In this document: positions 1-6,104 of the stretch, piece by piece
Layout: each line of letters starts with the position of its first letter
Numbering within the stretch: the stretch's first letter is position 1
Origin: a virus
IMG/VR virus record: IMGVR_UViG_3300035681_000101
Coordinates: 1-28,406 of that record
Strand: one strand, 5' to 3'
Length of the DNA stretch: 28,406 nucleotides
Made by a program: the position numbers and the translations under genes
Notes under the pieces: model-generated
Databases searched by the model: none
The model's input: the letters and a program-made list of their open reading frames with translations, nothing else
Told to the model about the DNA's origin: nothing

Positions 1-55
1 GCTTTAGGTGGTTTGCCTGCAAGCTGTAGGTTGTTTACGAAGTCGTGGCCTTTCA

Positions 56-56
<1 letters not shown>
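1..56 (-). CDS. Partial 5' end of an unidentified early gene
   Basis: An ATG at 54-56 opens a reading frame that runs off the left edge; the visible product begins MKGHDFVNNLQLAGKPPKA. The ATG overlaps the TAA stop of the upstream replication gene (TAATG), and a GGAGG sits 8 bases before it, so translation start and coupling are well supported. Only 19 residues are visible and I cannot name the product. Its place directly after an O-like replication protein would suit a helicase loader or another replication factor, but that is position only. Confidence 0.6.
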
Positions 57-656
<600 letters not shown>

Positions 657-667
<11 letters not shown>

Positions 668-1106
668 TTTTATCAGCCTCCTTACTCTGTTCGTAATAGA
701 ACTTTCGGCTGATTGCGTTTTGCTGCTCGGCTAATTGGCCTTGCCGATAAATCAATTTGCTATTTGCATCATAAAGTTTGTCCTCTATATCAAGATCGCA
801 AAAACCGGCTATTAGAAATGCCAGATCATTTCGAGAAACTTTGCATGTAGGGACTAAACCAATAATTTCATTAAGCAAATCTTCTTCGTCATGGGTGCTT
901 TTATGGCAATCATTGCAAAGCACCTCAAGTTGCAAGTTGCTGTAATCCCAAACGTCTTTGTTAGGAACGTATTGCTTATGGTGAACATGAAGAGTTTTTT
1001 CTTTTTCTCCGCACAAAATGCAAGAGAATCCATAAAACTCAAGTGCTTGCAAACGCTTTTTTTGCCATCTCGGGTCGAGATATTGGCTACGATAAGACTT
1101 CGCCAC
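657..1106 (-). CDS. HNH endonuclease family protein
   Basis: A 149-residue protein with a complete HNH fold signature: Cys29/Cys32 and Cys64/Cys67 as a zinc-binding set, the HVHH core at residues 40-43, Asn57 and the terminal His68/His72 in CNDCHKSTH. I chose the GTG at 1104-1106 because GGAGG lies 5 bases upstream; a longer frame starting at 1133 has no such site. HNH proteins nick or cut DNA. In phages they are either homing endonucleases or replication/packaging nucleases, and here the position beside the replication gene favours a role in, or parasitism of, that module. The C-terminal half (75-149) is helical, charged and unidentified. Confidence 0.8.
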
Positions 1107-1219
1107 GCGAACCTCCATCAAGGTAGTCATCACTGAAGGAGCAAAGGGCAGGCGGGTGATGAGTCCGCTTTTCCCCCCGTCGGGGTATCCCTTGCGATTA
1201 CAACAGCCTTGAGTCTAAA

Positions 1220-1534
1220 TCAGAATTCAAACACCTTGCAAGTCCACCCGGCTTTCAACTTGCCCCATCCGTGAACCTCGATCTTCCATCCTGCTTTAAG
1301 GATTGCTGGCAGATGCTCCGACTCCTCGATCTTCCTAATCCTTGCTGCAACATTCCCTCGGCTTGTTGTCTGCACCAGCAGCGTCTCAGTGTCCCTGATA
1401 GCTAGGATGTCGCCGATCCCGAATAGGTCCTGCCTGATGCGAGCATGTGGGTTCCACTTCTCGACAATCTGACAGAGATAGCCGTCTTGCCTGAGTTTCT
1501 CTAGGCTTCGTTGCGTTGGTGATTTGCCGCTCAT
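1220..1534 (-). CDS. Small nuclease-like protein (PD-(D/E)XK-like, tentative)
   Basis: A 104-residue protein of a type seen in many phages, with a conserved-looking core EKWNPHARIRQDLFGIGDILAI at residues 25-46 and LLVQTTS at 52-58. The order of Asp42, a beta-strand and Gln55 resembles the Hjc/VRR-type PD-(D/E)XK fold, but the usual E-x-K is replaced by Q-x-T, so catalysis is uncertain. The C-terminus (AGWKIEVHGWGK) is typical of the same group. It is the first gene of the leftward block, followed by a 113-base gap before the HNH gene. The ATG at 1532-1534 has only a weak upstream AGG. Confidence 0.6.
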   Translation of the reverse strand: MSGKSPTQRSLEKLRQDGYLCQIVEKWNPHARIRQDLFGIGDILAIRDTETLLVQTTSRGNVAARIRKIEESEHLPAILKAGWKIEVHGWGKLKAGWTCKVFEF

Positions 1535-1575
1535 CGTGTAGAACCTGCCTTTCGTCTGCTGGTATTAAATTTGTC

Positions 1576-1603
1576 TTGCAAGCCTTTGTGGTTTCGCTAA
1601 GAT
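1576..1603 (+). promoter_or_regulatory. Candidate sigma-70 promoter for the early rightward block
   Basis: In the 95-base gap between divergent genes, TTGCAA (1576-1581) and TAAGAT (1598-1603) are spaced by 16 bases, each matching the consensus at 4 of 6 positions. Initiation would fall near 1610, just before the GGAGAG ribosome binding site of the next gene. No operator repeats were found, and no good matching minus-strand promoter was seen. Confidence 0.35.
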
Positions 1604-1629
1604 TACTTTACCAACTAACGGAGAGCGAA

Positions 1630-1878
1630 ATGAACGACCTGCCAGCAAACATTCAGCAATTCATCAAAACCCTTCCCGCTGACAAGCAAGAAAAAGCAAT
1701 CGAAATTGCTTTGAATGAATTTCAAGACGCTTCAATCAGTCATCTTGAGTGGACTTTCTACAACTCCAACGGCAAAACGTACGACCTCGAAGAAGCTAAC
1801 CGTGTTGGCTGGGACGTAGCTTTTGAGCATGTAAAAGAGTGGGTTGCTTGTTATCAGACTTTGGAACGCATGAACTAA
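1630..1878 (+). CDS. Hypothetical small protein, first gene of early block
   Basis: An 82-residue acidic protein starting MNDLPANIQQFIKTLPADK. The ATG at 1630 has GGAG about 7 bases upstream, which rules out the longer frame beginning at 1516. It is predicted mostly helical with Trp/Tyr-rich stretches (HLEWTFYNS, GWDVAFEHVKEWVACYQ). I do not recognise the family. Its place at the head of the early operon, ahead of recombination genes, suits a small host-takeover or accessory protein, but no function can be assigned. Confidence 0.6.
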   Translation: MNDLPANIQQFIKTLPADKQEKAIEIALNEFQDASISHLEWTFYNSNGKTYDLEEANRVGWDVAFEHVKEWVACYQTLERMN

Positions 1879-1883
1879 CACAC

Positions 1884-1903
1884 GGGGCCTCGCGCCCCTT
1901 TTT
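1884..1903 (+). terminator. Candidate intrinsic terminator or attenuator
   Basis: GGGGC (1884-1888) pairs with GCCCC (1894-1898) across a 5-base loop and is followed by five T residues. It lies 5 bases after the stop of the first early gene and just before the next reading frame. The stem is short (5 GC pairs), so it may reduce rather than stop transcription into the recombination genes. Confidence 0.5.
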
Positions 1904-1906
1904 GCT

Positions 1907-2149
1907 ATGAACGAAGATTATTATTTCGACAGGATGCTATATGAACACGATAGAGAAAGAGAAGAAGATGAGATCGTTGCTAGACTGGCTGACAGCGATA
2001 GTGTTTGGGATTTTGTATGGGACGATGATGTTCCTTTTCATAAGATAGAACGTTTTTACAGGATAAAACAATATGCAGAAAGTTTACGAAAGCATCAGCA
2101 AGGTGATGAGTGCGATCTCGAAAGCAGGGATTGCCAAACAGAGAACTAA
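1907..2149 (+). CDS. Hypothetical acidic protein, doubtful
   Basis: An 80-residue highly charged frame (MNEDYYFDRMLYEHDREREEDE...). It has a natural-looking composition but no ribosome binding site: the T-tract of a hairpin ends 3 bases before its ATG. It overlaps the ERF gene start by 77 bases. A second frame at 1941-2048 with a better ribosome binding site encodes a membrane peptide in the same DNA. Either frame, or both, may be expressed. Confidence 0.4.
   Translation: MNEDYYFDRMLYEHDREREEDEIVARLADSDSVWDFVWDDDVPFHKIERFYRIKQYAESLRKHQQGDECDLESRDCQTEN
1941..2048 (+). CDS. Small single-pass membrane protein
   Basis: A 35-residue frame starting MNTIEKEKKMRS, followed by a continuous hydrophobic segment of about 22 residues (LLDWLTAIVFGILYGTMMFL and on) and ending in Arg. 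A basic N-terminal stretch followed by one membrane span is typical of small phage inner-membrane proteins. AGGA lies 6 bases before the ATG. It ends 24 bases before the ERF start and in the same phase, and fits the spacing of the operon better than the overlapping 80-residue frame. Function unknown; the call rests on the ribosome site and hydrophobicity. Confidence 0.5.
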   Translation: MNTIEKEKKMRSLLDWLTAIVFGILYGTMMFLFIR

Positions 2150-2669
2150 CGAAGCGCAGAGATACCAGTTTCGCGGTATTGACGATGTTTATAATGCAAT
2201 GGCTCCCATCCTTGCGGAGCATAAACTGTGCATCCTCCCTCGCGTTACAGACCGTCAAGTTGTCGAGCGTGTCAACAAGTCCGGCACTGCTTTGTTCTAT
2301 GTCACCGTCTCAATGGAGTTCGCTCTTGTATCTGGCGAAGATGGCTCTAGTCACGTTATATCAACCATTGGCGAGGCTATGGACTCAGGTGATAAAGCAA
2401 CCAATAAAGCAATGTCAGCGGCCTACAAGTACGCTCTGATGCAAGCCTTTTGCATTCCAACAGAGGGCGATAACGACAGTGAGAATCAGACTCACGAAGT
2501 AATGTCTGAATCCAACTTTGACAAGGATCTCGAGAAGATTGGCAGCGCTAACAAAGACAATCTTAGGAAAGTTTATGAGGAAGTTTTTGTTAAGCACAAG
2601 AAATCGCCTGACCTTGTAAAGCAAATCGAAGCAGCTAAAGATAAACGTAAGAAGGAGCTAGGCCTGTGA
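2073..2669 (+). CDS. erf: ERF family single-strand annealing protein
   Basis: A 198-residue protein with the ERF superfamily signature: YQFRGIDDVYNAMAPILAEHKL at about residues 31-52, a central beta region, and the glycine/alanine-rich GDKATNKAMSAAYKYALMQAFCIPTEGDND segment at about 106-135. ERF proteins form rings on single-stranded DNA and anneal complementary strands, working with a 5'-3' exonuclease for phage recombination and genome circularisation. The exonuclease (YqaJ type) and SSB lie downstream in the same operon, which supports the role. The C-terminal 60 residues are charged and helical. The start ATG has AGGA about 8 bases upstream. Confidence 0.9.
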   Translation: MQKVYESISKVMSAISKAGIAKQRTNEAQRYQFRGIDDVYNAMAPILAEHKLCILPRVTDRQVVERVNKSGTALFYVTVSMEFALVSGEDGSSHVISTIGEAMDSGDKATNKAMSAAYKYALMQAFCIPTEGDNDSENQTHEVMSESNFDKDLEKIGSANKDNLRKVYEEVFVKHKKSPDLVKQIEAAKDKRKKELGL

Positions 2670-3079
2670 GACCTGTTTACGAAACTGAACTTGATAGGAA
2701 GCGAGAGTTAGCCGTCGCGCAAACGTTTGCTGATCGGTTTAACTACGACATTTACCGACTTCCCAAATTCTACGAAATGGACTTTGCCGCCTATCAGAAC
2801 GGGCAACTGGTCAGATGGGTAGAAGTAAAAATAAGAAACTGTAAATCGACCGACTACAACACTTACATGCTTGACTTTGGAAAGTTACGATCTGCCATCA
2901 GCATCCAAAACGCGTCGCAAAGATCGGTTGTTCTTGTTGTCCAATGGACCGACACGATGAAATATTGGACGTTTCGTGTTGGCTATCCAATTTTGCCCGG
3001 AGGCCGTACAGATAGAGGAGATCCTGATGATGTTGTTCCTTGTGTTCATATTCCTATCCATCAATTTGTAGACGTATGA
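2666..3079 (+). CDS. PD-(D/E)XK nuclease-like protein
   Basis: A 137-residue protein with a readable PD-(D/E)XK-type motif: Asp39 in YEMDF, then Glu53-x-Lys55 in WVEVKIRN after a beta-hairpin. A following strand reads RSVVLVVQW. This is the metal-binding core of many restriction-like and Holliday-junction nucleases; substrate cannot be told. It starts with GTG overlapping the ERF stop (GTGA), with AAGGAG about 9 bases upstream, so it is translationally coupled to the annealing protein. A role in recombination or replication-fork processing is inferred from context. Confidence 0.65.
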   Translation: MRPVYETELDRKRELAVAQTFADRFNYDIYRLPKFYEMDFAAYQNGQLVRWVEVKIRNCKSTDYNTYMLDFGKLRSAISIQNASQRSVVLVVQWTDTMKYWTFRVGYPILPGGRTDRGDPDDVVPCVHIPIHQFVDV

Positions 3080-3399
3080 AAGACCCTCATAAAGCCGTTG
3101 ATTACATCCTTAAGCACGCTCGGCAGTTCGCCGATGCTAAAGCCCAACGGGTCTATTTAGAAGAGTTCAGGAAGTCTAAGAAAGCTATCCTGATGAAGGC
3201 TAGTCTTGAGAACGCTTTAGGTGCTCAGGAAAGGGATGCTTACGCTCACCCGGAGTATTTAGAACTCTTACACGGGCTTAAGCAGGCCGTCGAGATCGAA
3301 GAGAAGTTACGGTGGGACCTGATCGCAGCGCAGGCAAGGATTGAGATCTGGAGATCGGAGCAGGCTAATCTGAGAGCCGACATTAGGAACACGGCGTGA
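3076..3399 (+). CDS. Conserved phage protein of unknown function
   Basis: A 107-residue, almost entirely helical and charged protein starting MKDPHKAVDYILKHARQF. The ATG overlaps the previous stop (ATGA), which places the start here and not at the longer frame from 3040. It has the conserved-looking segments AKAQRVYLEEFRKSKKAILM and QERDAYAHPEY, followed by a probable coiled coil. This type recurs next to SSB and recombination genes in proteobacterial phages. Its job is unknown; a DNA-binding or accessory recombination role is only suggested by its neighbours. Confidence 0.75.
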   Translation: MKDPHKAVDYILKHARQFADAKAQRVYLEEFRKSKKAILMKASLENALGAQERDAYAHPEYLELLHGLKQAVEIEEKLRWDLIAAQARIEIWRSEQANLRADIRNTA

Positions 3400-3689
3400 A
3401 CTGGCGGTCTAAGAAACTCTTAGAGGCTTGCAGGGAACTACCCTGCGGGCTCTGTGGTGTCGAGGATGGAACGGTTGTCGCGGCTCACTCTAATCAACAG
3501 AAAGACGGAAAAGGAACGGGTATCAAGGCACACGATTTTCGGGTCGCTGCGCTTTGTTACAGATGCCACATGCAGATAGATCAGGGAGGCGCAGGGAAAG
3601 AAGAGAAAAGGCAAGCGTGGGAAGAAGCTCACAGGAAAACGATTGGTTGGTTATTTGAAAAAGGAATAGTGAATGTCATCAGTAAATAA
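3396..3689 (+). CDS. YbcO/DUF1364-like Cys/His nuclease
   Basis: A 97-residue protein with a treble-clef/HNH-like arrangement: Cys17-x2-Cys20, AAHSNQ with His31, a [11 protein letters not shown] loop around 38-48, and [11 protein letters not shown] with Cys54, Cys57, His58 and Asp62. This matches the YbcO/DUF1364 group of small phage nucleases, close to lambda nin-region genes, which are thought to act on recombination or replication intermediates. It starts with GTG overlapping the previous stop (GTGA), and its last codons overlap the SSB start. Exact activity is not determined. Confidence 0.75.
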   Translation: MNWRSKKLLEACRELPCGLCGVEDGTVVAAHSNQQKDGKGTGIKAHDFRVAALCYRCHMQIDQGGAGKEEKRQAWEEAHRKTIGWLFEKGIVNVISK

Positions 3690-4038
3690 AGTGATCTTGA
3701 TTGGCAACGTAGGCAAAGACCCTGAGTGCAGATATACGGAAGCAGGAACGGCTTTAGCGAATCTCACGCTGGCGACAACTAATCGCTGGAAAAACAAACA
3801 GGGCGAGCCGCAAGAAGAAACCGAGTGGCATCGTGTTGTTGCCTATGGAAAGCTCGCCGAGATCATCGAGAAGTACGTTCAAAAAGGAAAGCCGTTGTAC
3901 ATAGAAGGACGTTTACAGACTCGAAAGTGGACAGACAAACAAGGTGTCGACAGATACACCACCGAGATCATTGCTGAGACTCTCCAGATGCTCGGTCAAA
4001 AAGGTCGAAAAGACGACGATGACGAGATCGCATTCTGA
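3673..4038 (+). CDS. ssb: Single-stranded DNA-binding protein
   Basis: A 121-residue SSB of the bacterial OB-fold type. It begins [18 protein letters not shown], has the [16 protein letters not shown] and [19 protein letters not shown] core motifs, and ends with an acidic tail DDDDEIAF, the usual protein-interaction tip (canonical form DDIPF). The linker is very short compared with the E. coli protein of about 178 residues. AAGGA lies upstream of the ATG. It protects single strands in replication and works with the ERF and exonuclease products on either side. Confidence 0.95.
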   Translation: MSSVNKVILIGNVGKDPECRYTEAGTALANLTLATTNRWKNKQGEPQEETEWHRVVAYGKLAEIIEKYVQKGKPLYIEGRLQTRKWTDKQGVDRYTTEIIAETLQMLGQKGRKDDDDEIAF

Positions 4039-4622
4039 TGGAACAAGGAACCGAGGAGTGGAGGCTTGCACGGTTGGGGAAGGTGACAGCTTCCCGCGTC
4101 TCAGATGCGCGAGCTAAAAAGGGAACAGCTACACGAGCGAACTACATCGCAGACATCCTTGCAGAAAGACTGACAGGAACGGTAGCCGAGACATTTACGA
4201 ACAGTTATATGGAGTGGGGAACACTGAACGAACCGCTTGCACGAGCCGCGTATCAAATAAAGACGGGTCGATGGGTGGAACAGATCGCTATCGTCGATCA
4301 CCCGGCAATCCCTTACTTTGCTGCAAGCCCTGATGGTCTAGTCGAAGATGGGCTTATAGAAATAAAGTGCCCTAAGACCTCAACGCATATCTCTTATCTG
4401 ACCGCGGGAGAAGTGCCTACAACTTACAAGAATCAGATGATGGCTCAGATGGCTTGTACGGGTCGCAGGTGGGTCGATTTCGTTTCCTTTGATCCTAGAC
4501 TCCCGGAGAGACTACAGCTCTTTGTGGTGCGTTTTGAGCCGTCTGAGGAGGATATTAAGAGCCTAGAAACGGACGTTGTTAATTTTTTGACTGAAGTAGA
4601 TAATCTAATGGAGAAGCTATGA
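4038..4622 (+). CDS. YqaJ-type (lambda-exonuclease-like) viral recombinase
   Basis: A 194-residue protein with the YqaJ/lambda Exo PD-(D/E)XK core: QGTEEWRLARLGKVTASR at the N-terminus, an EWGTLNEPLARAAY helix, Asp99 in ASPDGLV, Glu108-x-Lys110 in IEIKCPK, and the YKNQMMAQMACTG helix. These enzymes degrade the 5' strand of duplex ends and hand the 3' strand to an annealing partner, here ERF. The ATG overlaps the SSB stop (TGATG), showing coupled translation. Confidence 0.92.
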   Translation: MEQGTEEWRLARLGKVTASRVSDARAKKGTATRANYIADILAERLTGTVAETFTNSYMEWGTLNEPLARAAYQIKTGRWVEQIAIVDHPAIPYFAASPDGLVEDGLIEIKCPKTSTHISYLTAGEVPTTYKNQMMAQMACTGRRWVDFVSFDPRLPERLQLFVVRFEPSEEDIKSLETDVVNFLTEVDNLMEKL

Positions 4623-4801
4623 ACTGGAAGGAACTCATTGAAAGCCAAAGGACCCCTAGAACCTTTAGACCCGTCGAGGAGATCTGGCGCGAACACGGCT
4701 GGAGACCTCCCTCCACAGAATGCCCAGACACCATCGAAAAGCATCGGGCCTTTAGATCGTGGGCAATGGCTGGAGATCATCAAAGCGGTGAAGTCCAGTG
4801 A
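4619..4801 (+). CDS. Small conserved-looking phage protein
   Basis: A 60-residue frame whose ATG overlaps the exonuclease stop (ATGA). The sequence RTFRPVEEIWREHGWRPPSTE at 14-34 looks like a genuine protein motif, rich in Trp and charged residues, of a kind seen in other early phage operons. The tail after residue 45 looks less constrained. From base 4638 a second frame is also open through this gene, so part of the DNA may encode two proteins. Function unknown. Confidence 0.6.
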   Translation: MNWKELIESQRTPRTFRPVEEIWREHGWRPPSTECPDTIEKHRAFRSWAMAGDHQSGEVQ

Positions 4802-5033
4802 TAGATCGGAAATTGCGCAGGCTTATGAGGCTGCTATGCCGTATGTCGTACAAGACTGGGCTAACTGGCTTTTATCGAAGCCTCGTGCGGCTCGGTTACC
4901 GCTAATCGAAAAGATTGCAAAACACCACGGGGAGGCAGTAGGAGAGATGGTGAAGCGGAAACTTACCGAGCTACACCTTTCACGCGCTCAAAACTCCTCA
5001 TGCCAGCAATCCCCAACATCCCGCTCAAAATAA
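4638..5033 (+). CDS. Hypothetical last gene of the early block, TTG start
   Basis: A 131-residue frame whose C-terminal part (about residues 40-120: QWLEIIKAV, IAQAYEAAMPYVVQDWANWLLSKP, EKIAKHHGEAVGEMVKRKL) is clearly protein-like. Residues 1-38 are Pro/Ser/Gln-rich and overlap the previous gene in another frame. No ATG exists before the conserved part. TTG at 4638 has AAGGA 5-6 bases upstream; GTG at 4788 is the alternative and would give a 81-residue product. The 3' end overlaps the oppositely oriented holin gene by 71 bases. Function unknown. Confidence 0.6.
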   Translation: MKAKGPLEPLDPSRRSGANTAGDLPPQNAQTPSKSIGPLDRGQWLEIIKAVKSSDRSEIAQAYEAAMPYVVQDWANWLLSKPRAARLPLIEKIAKHHGEAVGEMVKRKLTELHLSRAQNSSCQQSPTSRSK

Positions 5034-5376
5034 CCCACAGAGCCTCTGTATCCAGCATAGGAGGAGGCTTTACTTCTTTGGGTACATAACCCTCAGCCTG
5101 TAGCCAGACCCACGCCCAGACAAGAATGGGATAAAGGAGAAACTGATAGGCCATCGCGCCTGCGCCAACCCAACCGATAGCAGGTCGCCATCCAGCCACA
5201 AAGAGATTCTGATTTGCCGCCTCAACCTTGTTGACTTCCATCTGACCGAGGTCGACAGCCTGATCTATTCTTTTAGCTTCAAGCTCAAGCTCCATCCGCT
5301 CTTTATCGGATGTGTGAAGGTCGCCGATAACCTTACCGACAGACTCAACGACAGAGGATATGCCGAGGATGTTCAC
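4963..5376 (-). CDS. Holin, 3-TM family (GTA-holin-like)
   Basis: A 137-residue protein with an N-terminal charged helix (residues 20-55, DKERMELELEAKRIDQ), then NLFVAGWRPAIGWVGAGAMAYQFLL (about 57-81), a second hydrophobic stretch (LVWAWVWL) and a third near 111-126 (EALWVILSGMLGIAGM). The motif VAGWRPxIGW followed by hydrophobic segments matches the 3-TM holin family associated with gene-transfer agents and proteobacterial phages. It would form inner-membrane lesions that release the muramidase. It starts with GTG overlapping the muramidase stop (GTGA). Confidence 0.82.
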   Translation of the reverse strand: MNILGISSVVESVGKVIGDLHTSDKERMELELEAKRIDQAVDLGQMEVNKVEAANQNLFVAGWRPAIGWVGAGAMAYQFLLYPILVWAWVWLQAEGYVPKEVKPPPMLDTEALWVILSGMLGIAGMRSFERVKGVAR

Positions 5377-5867
5377 AGCTTGAGTGCTCGATTGAGCCAG
5401 CCTAAAAGAAACTTAATCTGGCTTCGATCACGCATCACAATGTCACGATAACGAGCGATCTTCGCAAGGGCATAGGAAGCCACAAAAAGCTCTTCGTTCA
5501 TTTGGTTGAGGGCTTGTATGGACTTAGGACCGATAACGCCGTCTGGAGCCGTTTTAACGCATATCTGGGCTAGTTTGGAAGCCACAGAAACGCCCGCATT
5601 CACAGCGAAGTTAAAGATAGAAGATGCAACAACAGGATTCAGTTGGTCGCCTTGTATGCGATCCCAGAATTCAGACTTGTAAAAGTCCCTGACCATTTGA
5701 GTTGGTGGGGTTTCGTCTCTGTCGATAAAGCCCCATCCCGGCCAGTGCGGGTTCTTGTTTCTCGCAATCCCTGCGTAGGTTAAACCGCCAGTGTCGCCTT
5801 TTACTTTATGCAGGACATATCCACCTTCGTCCTGAATCATCTTGTCAAAGGCTGACTCAAAACTCAT
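5373..5867 (-). CDS. GH108 endolysin (N-acetylmuramidase)
   Basis: A 164-residue enzyme of glycoside hydrolase family 108. Glu14 in the DEGGYV motif is the expected catalytic acid, followed by KGDTGGLTYAGIAR (residues 23-36). The C-terminal peptidoglycan-binding half has the DGVIGPKSIQALNQ motif (about 109-122). It cleaves the glycan backbone of peptidoglycan during lysis. No signal peptide is seen, so export depends on the adjacent holin. The ATG overlaps the stop of the preceding small gene (ATGA), so the three lysis genes are coupled. Confidence 0.92.
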   Translation of the reverse strand: MSFESAFDKMIQDEGGYVLHKVKGDTGGLTYAGIARNKNPHWPGWGFIDRDETPPTQMVRDFYKSEFWDRIQGDQLNPVVASSIFNFAVNAGVSVASKLAQICVKTAPDGVIGPKSIQALNQMNEELFVASYALAKIARYRDIVMRDRSQIKFLLGWLNRALKL

Positions 5868-6097
5868 TTGTCGGCTTTGCCATCTAACTTATCAAAGATC
5901 TTGCCGAGCATGATTTTTATGTCCGAGATGTCTTTTTGATAATCGACTTTTAGTGCGTAGGTGTGCGGAAGATTCTTTTCCAAATCACCTAAGTCTTTTT
6001 GTAGTTCTTGTTGAGCCTCCCACATGACTCGGAAGAACCAACCAAAAGCCGCACACAAAACACCAAAAAGACCGTTGATGAGAGTCTGAGAGTCCAT
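5864..6097 (-). CDS. Small membrane protein of the lysis cassette
   Basis: A 77-residue protein with one N-terminal membrane segment (about residues 5-22, TLINGLFGVLCAAFGWFF) and a C-terminal charged coiled-coil-like domain (DYQKDISDIKIMLGKIFDKLD). This layout resembles XhlA/DUF2730-like lysis accessory proteins or a second holin-type protein. It is not a recognisable spanin, since no lipobox is present. It sits directly upstream of the muramidase with an ATGA overlap. Confidence 0.6.
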   Translation of the reverse strand: MDSQTLINGLFGVLCAAFGWFFRVMWEAQQELQKDLGDLEKNLPHTYALKVDYQKDISDIKIMLGKIFDKLDGKADK

Positions 6098-6104
6098 TTT
6101 CGAC

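Noticed and set aside
1172-1192. C/G inverted repeat in the gap before the HNH gene as a terminator
   Set aside because: The possible stem is very short with a 3-base loop and no T-run follows on the minus strand.
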